Shown piece by piece: positions 59,344 to 64,000 of a DNA stretch of 64,000 nt. The stretch covers positions 1-64,000 of the forward strand of contig NZ_RCHC01000017.1 in assembly GCF_003664645.1 (NCBI RefSeq). Reading direction: 5' to 3'. The translations under genes and the position numbers were made by a program. A model generated the notes under the pieces. The model made no database searches and was not told the DNA's origin. It worked only from the letters and a program-made list of their open reading frames with translations. The stretch is from Acinetobacter chengduensis. GTDB taxonomy: Bacteria > Pseudomonadota > Gammaproteobacteria > Pseudomonadales > Moraxellaceae. The first letter of the stretch is position 1, and the number at the start of each line of letters is the position of its first letter.

Positions 59344-59480
59344 GCCTGTTTGCGTGCTTAAAATTGTCTAACAATTTATCGCGTATGACCTCAAAACACA
59401 TTTGCTAGACCTTATTGGCTATGAACAACACGGGATTTAGCCCGTAATTTGGAAGTATCTATTTCTCCCTAGAGCAATAC

Positions 59481-60575
59481 ATGCTTCCATTATTAAAAAG
59501 TAAACCGCAAAAAAATACGCTTCGCCAGTTATTCAATTATCAACTTGGCCAAGGCTTGACGCCAATTTTAGGTGCTGTACGACCCGCACAACAAGCCCTC
59601 TTGCCACGTGACTATAACTTTGACGCGCATCTATTTCATGCTCAGTTTGGCAGTACGCATTATGGCGTGATGATACCGGACTTACCTGAGCCGTATCGTT
59701 ATCTCTCTTTTGCTTCCGTAATTAGTGAACCAGGTGTACAGATCACACAAGCCTCGGCAAATTTATCTGCTTATTCTGCGACAGACACAGCAACATTAGT
59801 GCATGGTACTGCGCTGTCTAGCCAGTCTGAAGCCTTCAGAATTTATTCTGTGCCTCAAGAGTTAAAATTTCAGCAAGTTCCATTTCGAGTTGATTTTGCT
59901 GAAGATGCATCACTTTATGAAGACCAAGGTATTTACCGTTTGGTGTCTCATTTAGATGATTTGAAAGTAGATTTAAGTTTAACGCCCACACCCGCGCTGA
60001 CATGGTTTGCGCATAGTCGCTGGTATGAGCATTTTAGTGTGCTGATGCAATATGAAGGTACGATTACTCAGCAGGGCAATACTGTGCAAGTGAGTGGCTT
60101 ATGCACGTTGGAACATTTTAAATCTGCTACTGTTTCAATGCTTCCTCAAGTGTTGGGATTGAATCGCTTTAGCTTACCTTTAACGTCATTCTCCTATCAG
60201 GTGATAAATTTAAATGCAGAAGAACAGCTGGTGTTGGCCTTTGTGGGCTTTGCTGGCCAGCCTGCCTATACCTCTGTAAATTATCGTCATGTAGATGGGA
60301 CAGCTATTCAATATGATCATGCGTATTTTGAAGTGACGGCCTCTAAAACAGAACCCTTAATTACCCCCGATGGGCATGTGATGGAAGTTCCACAATCTTT
60401 TTGCTGGATAGCACACCATGAGGGTAAAAAAGTATTGGATATTGTGGCAGTAATGGACACGCCATACTGTTATGGCTTAGCGGCAGGTTATGTGAGTTCT
60501 TATCAATGGACTGGAACCTTTCAACAGGTAAAAACGCAGGGGCGTGGCTATATTGAGTTTATTGATCGGCGTTAA
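59481..60575 (+). CDS. Unknown protein, beta-rich, possibly DUF6670
   Basis: A 364-residue protein with no signal peptide. It shows many beta-strand-like segments and conserved-looking aromatic motifs (LPEPYRYLSFASVI, TWFAHSRWYEHFSVLMQYEG, SFCWIAHHEGKKVLDIVAVMDTPYCYGLAAGYVSSYQW in parts). The overall impression, with paired beta-sandwich halves, recalls the lipocalin-like hydroxyneurosporene-dehydrogenase/DUF6670 proteins found in Acinetobacter. I am not sure of the family. It stands alone behind the LysE-type gene. Confidence 0.6.
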   Translation: MLPLLKSKPQKNTLRQLFNYQLGQGLTPILGAVRPAQQALLPRDYNFDAHLFHAQFGSTHYGVMIPDLPEPYRYLSFASVISEPGVQITQASANLSAYSATDTATLVHGTALSSQSEAFRIYSVPQELKFQQVPFRVDFAEDASLYEDQGIYRLVSHLDDLKVDLSLTPTPALTWFAHSRWYEHFSVLMQYEGTITQQGNTVQVSGLCTLEHFKSATVSMLPQVLGLNRFSLPLTSFSYQVINLNAEEQLVLAFVGFAGQPAYTSVNYRHVDGTAIQYDHAYFEVTASKTEPLITPDGHVMEVPQSFCWIAHHEGKKVLDIVAVMDTPYCYGLAAGYVSSYQWTGTFQQVKTQGRGYIEFIDRR

Positions 60576-60755
60576 AAATGAAGGCTTGAGTGCATCTGTA
60601 TATAAAAAATATTGCAAATCTGTATATTGATTTTTATGCGTAAGAGTGAATTTTTAATTTAAATAAAGTTTTATAAATTAATATCTTACATATATTTCCA
60701 ATTTGATGCTATTGCCTTTATGATGATCTGTATCTGTATAGCTTTGGATGATGGT

Positions 60756-60869
60756 ATGAGCTTTTGGAAAAAGAAAAATAACGCAAGTTTTGTGTTTTTT
60801 ATTCTGGTGGTATATTCACTGCTTGGCTTTGGTCTGGGTTATATTATTTGGGATGTAATTCTTAACTAA
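60756..60869 (+). CDS. Small membrane protein, 37 residues
   Basis: A 37-codon frame beginning MSFWKKKNNASFVFFILVV: a basic N-terminus and one helix (about 11-33) ending in IIWDVILN. GGATG lies in front of the ATG. A terminator follows 20 bases later, which supports expression of this small gene. Confidence 0.55.
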   Translation: MSFWKKKNNASFVFFILVVYSLLGFGLGYIIWDVILN

Positions 60870-60887
60870 GTATGCTGTGTTGTTGGA

Positions 60888-60910
60888 AGCCTCTAGTGAT
60901 AGGGGCTTTT
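60888..60910 (+). terminator. Terminator of the 37-residue ORF
   Basis: AGCCTCTA / TAGGGGCT, with one G-U pair and a 4-base loop, followed by seven T. Confidence 0.75.
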
Positions 60911-60999
60911 TTTGTCTCTGATTTGTCCCGTGCGATGCAATAATTGTTAGTTATAAAAGTACAAGGCGTTATACAAAAATGACTTTAGTAATGAATGCT

Positions 61000-61032
61000 C
61001 CTTCTCCCTTTGGGAGAAGGTTGGGATGAGGG
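61000..61032. repeat. REP-like palindromic unit A
   Basis: Perfect 9-bp inverted repeat CCTTCTCCC (61000-61008) / GGGAGAAGG (61012-61020), followed by TTGGGATGAGGG. The hairpin plus G-rich tail is the structure of the REP sequences common in Gammaproteobacteria. Confidence 0.6.
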
Positions 61033-61057
61033 TATTCTAATAATTAAAATGTTTGCC

Positions 61058-61081
61058 TTACTTTTGTTTGGGCAAAAGTAA
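61058..61081. repeat. Palindromic unit B
   Basis: TTACTTTTG / CAAAAGTAA, a perfect 9-bp inverted repeat with a 6-base loop. It is different in sequence from unit A. Confidence 0.5.
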
Positions 61082-61097
61082 CAAAATCCCTTTGTTT

Positions 61098-61149
61098 GTT
61101 AGAGGGTATGTCCCCGTATCTCTAACGAACGGGGCGACATCCATGTCGC
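61098..61149. repeat. Palindromic unit C (overlapping hairpins)
   Basis: Three inverted repeats overlap: GTTAGAG/CTCTAAC (61098-61104 and 61120-61126), CCCCGT/ACGGGG (61112-61117 and 61129-61134) and GCGACAT/ATGTCGC (61134-61140 and 61143-61149). GC content is higher than in the surroundings. Confidence 0.5.
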
Positions 61150-61192
61150 AAGCCATCTGATTGAATCATGCTTTGGAATTCAAAAAGAATTT

Positions 61193-61223
61193 CCCTCTCC
61201 TAATAGGAAAGGGCTAGGGAGAG
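61193..61223. repeat. REP-like palindromic unit D, related to unit A
   Basis: CCCTCTCCT (61193-61201) and AGGAAAGGG (61205-61213) pair with one mismatch and are followed by CTAGGGAGAG. Stem and G-rich tail resemble unit A in the same orientation, so A and D look like diverged copies of one repeat. Confidence 0.55.
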
Positions 61224-61310
61224 TTTTGTTGTTTTTAGATTTAATATTTGGTATTCGAATTAGATTAAAAAAGGTAATTTATGGCAGTATGTATTTAAGA
61301 AATTGAAAAA

Positions 61311-62087
61311 ATGACAAAAGATTGGTTTGATTTTCAGGAAAAAATTGCGGAACATTTTAGAAGTTTAGGTGTCCAAGCTGAAACAAACAAAACAATAAAA
61401 GGCGTAAGGACAGAACATGACTTAGATGTTTATGTAACCTCAAAGTATTTATGCACAAATATTAAATGGGTGATTGAGGCAAAGTTTTGGAAAACAAAAA
61501 TTCCTAAAGAAAAAGTTTTGGCATTAAGAACAATAGTTGATGATATTGGAGCAGATAGAGGCTTTCTTATATCTGAAGAAGGTTTTCAATCAGGAGCTAT
61601 AGAAGTAGCAAAAAATACAAATATTGAGTTATTAACTTTTGAAAAATTTATTGAAATTACGAGTGATACATTACACAAAACGATTTTAGATTCTTTTAGA
61701 GTCCGTATTCGTTTGATCTCACTAAGATATTATGGTCATTCTAAAAAGATTAGAATTAAATATGGTCTTAGAGAAGATTTGTTAGAGTATCCAATCAAAT
61801 TTTCAGGGAATTTATTATTTAAGCTTTTATTTGAAGTGATTAATGAGGCGGAAAAAGGGAATTTTCCTATAAAATTTGAAAAATATATGGAAGAGTACAA
61901 AGGTTATGAAAGTGTAGCTAATTTTAATGAATTAATTCATTGGCTTAACTTAAATCTAAATTGGCTAGATGAGAAAATTTTGCACTCAGAAATAATGATG
62001 CAAAAAAATCAAGAATTTTCCCCAAATTGTGGGGAGGTCAACCTAGAGTTTTTATCTTTATTAGAGTTATCTACTACGAGTGACTAA
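61311..62087 (+). CDS. Mrr-like restriction endonuclease family protein
   Basis: A 258-residue protein with an N-terminal Mrr-type PD-(D/E)XK nuclease domain: E10, D39 in HDLDVYV and E56-A-K58 in WVIEAKFW are the expected catalytic residues, and ALRTIVDDIGADRGFLISEEGFQSGAIEVAKNTNIELLTFEKF, in parts, is the rest of the core (to about 116). The last 140 residues are an unrecognised domain, perhaps for target recognition. Codon use is more AT-rich than the neighbours (many ATA, AGA and AGG), which with the REP-like cluster just upstream suggests horizontal gain. No methyltransferase is adjacent, so it may be a modification-dependent enzyme or a solitary defence gene. The ribosome site is weak. 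Confidence 0.82.
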   Translation: MTKDWFDFQEKIAEHFRSLGVQAETNKTIKGVRTEHDLDVYVTSKYLCTNIKWVIEAKFWKTKIPKEKVLALRTIVDDIGADRGFLISEEGFQSGAIEVAKNTNIELLTFEKFIEITSDTLHKTILDSFRVRIRLISLRYYGHSKKIRIKYGLREDLLEYPIKFSGNLLFKLLFEVINEAEKGNFPIKFEKYMEEYKGYESVANFNELIHWLNLNLNWLDEKILHSEIMMQKNQEFSPNCGEVNLEFLSLLELSTTSD

Positions 62088-62095
62088 TAAAAATT

Positions 62096-62123
62096 AAAAG
62101 CCCCTACAACGTAGAGGCTTTTT
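62096..62123. terminator. Terminator between the Mrr-like gene and metG
   Basis: AAAAAGCCTCTAC / GTAGGGGCTTTT read on the minus strand, with one G-U pair; it is better formed in that direction, for metG, but may act in both. Confidence 0.78.
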
Positions 62124-62142
62124 CTTATCTTAGATCTAAATC

Positions 62143-64000
62143 TTAAGAAACTTTATCACCAGCTTTAGAGCCAGATTCAGGTGAAATCACCCAAACACCT
62201 TCGCCATTACCCGCAGCAAGCACCATACCGTTAGAAATACCAAAACGCATCTTACGTGGAGCAAGGTTTGCCACCATCACCACCAATTTGCCTTTTAAAT
62301 CTTCAGGTTGGTAGAACTCACGAATACCGCTAAATACGTTACGTGGCTCAGCTTCACCTACATTTAAAGTCAATTGAAGAAGCTTGTCAGAACCTTCAAC
62401 GTGAGCCGCTTCTAAAACTTCAGCCACACGTAAGTCCACTTTCATAAAATCATCAATATTAATGATTTCAGCTTCACCCACTTTAGGTTCAGGTTTCTTT
62501 TCAGCCTTCTTCTCTTTTTTCTTTTCCGCTTTTGGTGCTTCAGCAGGCGCAGCTAAAGAATCTTTAGATGCATCGACCATTGCAGCCACAGCTTTCGGGT
62601 CTACACGTTGCATTAATGGTTGGAACAATGCAATTTCATGACCTGCAAGAATTTCAGTACGTGAAGCGAAATCGAAAGAAGCCAATTGCAAGAACTCTTG
62701 AACTTGAGCAGCCAAAGTTGGCAGTACAGGCGCAAGGTACACCACTAATTGACGGAATAGGTTAATACCGACAGAACATACATCATGAACTTGTTGCTCT
62801 TCGCCTTCAATTTTTGCAAGCGCCCAAGGCTTTTTCTCATCAATATATTGGTTAGCTTTATCTGCCAGCGCCATAATTTCACGGATTGCAGCCGAGAACT
62901 CACGTGCTTCGTATTGAGAAGCGATTGATGCACCTGCATCAATAAAGCTTTGAACCAATTCAGGCTCTGCACAAGTTGCACTTAATCTGTTTTCAAATTT
63001 AGTATTAATGAATTTCGCACAACGGCTTGCGATGTTCACCACTTTACCAACCAAGTCTGAATTTACTTTCTGAACGAAATCATCAAGGTTTAAATCAGAA
63101 TCTTCAACTTTGTCAGAAAGCTTAGATGCGAAGTAGTAACGTAAATATTCAGGGTTTAAATGCTCTAAATACGTTTCTGCTTTAATGAACGTACCACGAG
63201 ATTTCGACATCTTCTGACCATTCACCGTCAAGAAACCATTGACGAATAGGCTTGTAGGCGTGCGGTAGTTTGCACCTTCGAGCATTGCAGGCCAGAACAA
63301 TGCATGGAAGTAAACGATGTCTTTACCAATGAAGTGATATACCTCATTTTCAGAATCTTTTTTCCAGTAATCGTCAAAGCTTAAATCTGGACGTTTAGTT
63401 TTGATGTAGTTTTCAAAGCTCGACATATAGCCAATTGGTGCATCTACCCAAACATAAAAGTATTTGTTTGGCGCATCTGGAATTTCAAAACCGAAGTAAG
63501 GCGCATCACGAGAAATATCCCAATCCGACAAACCGGCTTCAAACCATTCATCTAACTTGTTGGCAATCGACACAGGTAGACGACCTTCATCACGTGTCCA
63601 TTTCTGTAGATATTCACCAAAGTTTGGTAGTTTGAAGAAGTAGTGATCTGAAGATTTCTCTACAGGTGTTGCGCCACTTAAAGTCGATTTAGGGCTTAAT
63701 AGTTCAGTTGCGTTGTAGGTCGTACCGCACACTTCGCATGAATCGCCATATTGATCTTCCGCTTTGCATTTCGGGCATGTGCCTTTAATGAAACGATCCG
63801 ACAAGAACATCGCTTTTTCAGGGTCAAACAATTGTGTAACAGGGCGCACCGCAATGTTGCCTGCTTCACGGTTCTTAATATAAATTTCAGAAGCACGCGC
63901 TTGGTTTTCAGCGCTATTAGTTGAATCATAGTGGTCAAAGTCCACTTTAAAGCCAGCAAAGTCACGTTCGTGTTCTTTTTGCACATTGGCAATTTGTTGC
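62143..64000 (-). CDS. metG: Methionyl-tRNA synthetase, N-terminal part outside the window
   Basis: The reading frame is open to the edge of the window (..[17 protein letters not shown]), so the gene is cut at its 5' end and about 619 codons are present. It charges tRNA-Met. The zinc-finger region [35 protein letters not shown], the [10 protein letters not shown] signature and the Arg/Lys-rich anticodon-binding helices are visible. An Ala/Lys/Glu-rich linker is followed by a C-terminal tRNA-binding domain ([19 protein letters not shown] ... [23 protein letters not shown]). The internal GTG near 63984 is not a start. Confidence 0.97.
   Translation of the reverse strand, partial: QQIANVQKEHERDFAGFKVDFDHYDSTNSAENQARASEIYIKNREAGNIAVRPVTQLFDPEKAMFLSDRFIKGTCPKCKAEDQYGDSCEVCGTTYNATELLSPKSTLSGATPVEKSSDHYFFKLPNFGEYLQKWTRDEGRLPVSIANKLDEWFEAGLSDWDISRDAPYFGFEIPDAPNKYFYVWVDAPIGYMSSFENYIKTKRPDLSFDDYWKKDSENEVYHFIGKDIVYFHALFWPAMLEGANYRTPTSLFVNGFLTVNGQKMSKSRGTFIKAETYLEHLNPEYLRYYFASKLSDKVEDSDLNLDDFVQKVNSDLVGKVVNIASRCAKFINTKFENRLSATCAEPELVQSFIDAGASIASQYEAREFSAAIREIMALADKANQYIDEKKPWALAKIEGEEQQVHDVCSVGINLFRQLVVYLAPVLPTLAAQVQEFLQLASFDFASRTEILAGHEIALFQPLMQRVDPKAVAAMVDASKDSLAAPAEAPKAEKKKEKKAEKKPEPKVGEAEIINIDDFMKVDLRVAEVLEAAHVEGSDKLLQLTLNVGEAEPRNVFSGIREFYQPEDLKGKLVVMVANLAPRKMRFGISNGMVLAAGNGEGVWVISPESGSKAGDKVS

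Noticed and set aside
1..64000. Search for CRISPR arrays, tRNA/rRNA genes, IS elements and prophage genes
   Set aside because: No regularly spaced repeats, cloverleaf-like sequences, transposase motifs or phage structural genes were noticed by eye; a tRNAscan and IS search would be decisive.

Overview
The window looks like a chromosomal segment of an Acinetobacter (Moraxellaceae, Gammaproteobacteria). The DNA is AT-rich. The outer-membrane protein at 36184-37200 closely resembles Acinetobacter OmpA as I recall it, but lacks the C-terminal tail of the A. baumannii protein, so a non-baumannii species is likely. RsmA starts with the MYQINALNPKDEG sequence I associate with that genus. No rRNA, tRNA, CRISPR array, transposase or phage gene was seen. 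Most of the window is core housekeeping and catabolic genes with well-formed intrinsic terminators.

Layout. 1-2.6 kb: a minus-strand roadblock / HTH protein / small GTPase / roadblock cluster, in the same order as the B-C-D genes of actinobacterial conservons. 3.2-6.2 kb: rplM-rpsI, then sspA-sspB and a tail-anchored unknown. 6.6-9.3 kb: pdxA-rsmA-apaH. 9.3-11.5 kb: four tandem secreted DUF2147 paralogues. 11.6-14.2 kb: lrgAB-like genes, hflX and a tiny membrane ORF. 14.4-18.5 kb: PlsC-type acyltransferase, phospholipase D lipoprotein, metallophosphoesterase and a small acidic protein. 18.6-22.9 kb: MFS carrier, hemolysin III family protein, METTL25-like methyltransferase, GNAT protein and a Met/His-rich membrane peptide. 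23.2-29.7 kb: fatty-acid oxidation pair, NUDIX hydrolase, and an AraC regulator divergent from an AMACR-like CoA transferase. 30-32.1 kb: sulfite reductase hemoprotein and DUF934. 32.3-35.8 kb: YgiD-like dioxygenase, PhnB-like protein, thiolase and a FimT-like pseudopilin. 36-45.2 kb: ompA, a C39-like protein lacking its cysteine, rsmC-lysP, a purine permease, typA, mscL and an unknown. 45.4-49.1 kb: the ethanolamine operon eat-eutB-eutC. 49.2-52 kb: small membrane proteins around an MscS-like channel. 52-58 kb: a BaiN/HI0933 flavoprotein, a D-cysteine desulfhydrase/ACC deaminase-like enzyme and an EmrAB-type efflux operon led by its TetR regulator. 58-64 kb: a small lipoprotein, LysE exporter, unknown, palindromic repeat cluster, Mrr-like nuclease and the C-terminal part of metG.

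Most unusual items: the conservon-like GTPase module with an internal terminator; the four DUF2147 copies; a C39-family protein with Ser at the Cys position; a possible sigma-54 promoter with two upstream palindromes in front of eat-eutBC; near-perfect operator-like palindromes at tetR, ompA and the araC/CoA-transferase divergon; and a composite REP-like palindrome cluster next to an AT-rich Mrr-type nuclease. All calls come from reading the sequence; no database search was run.
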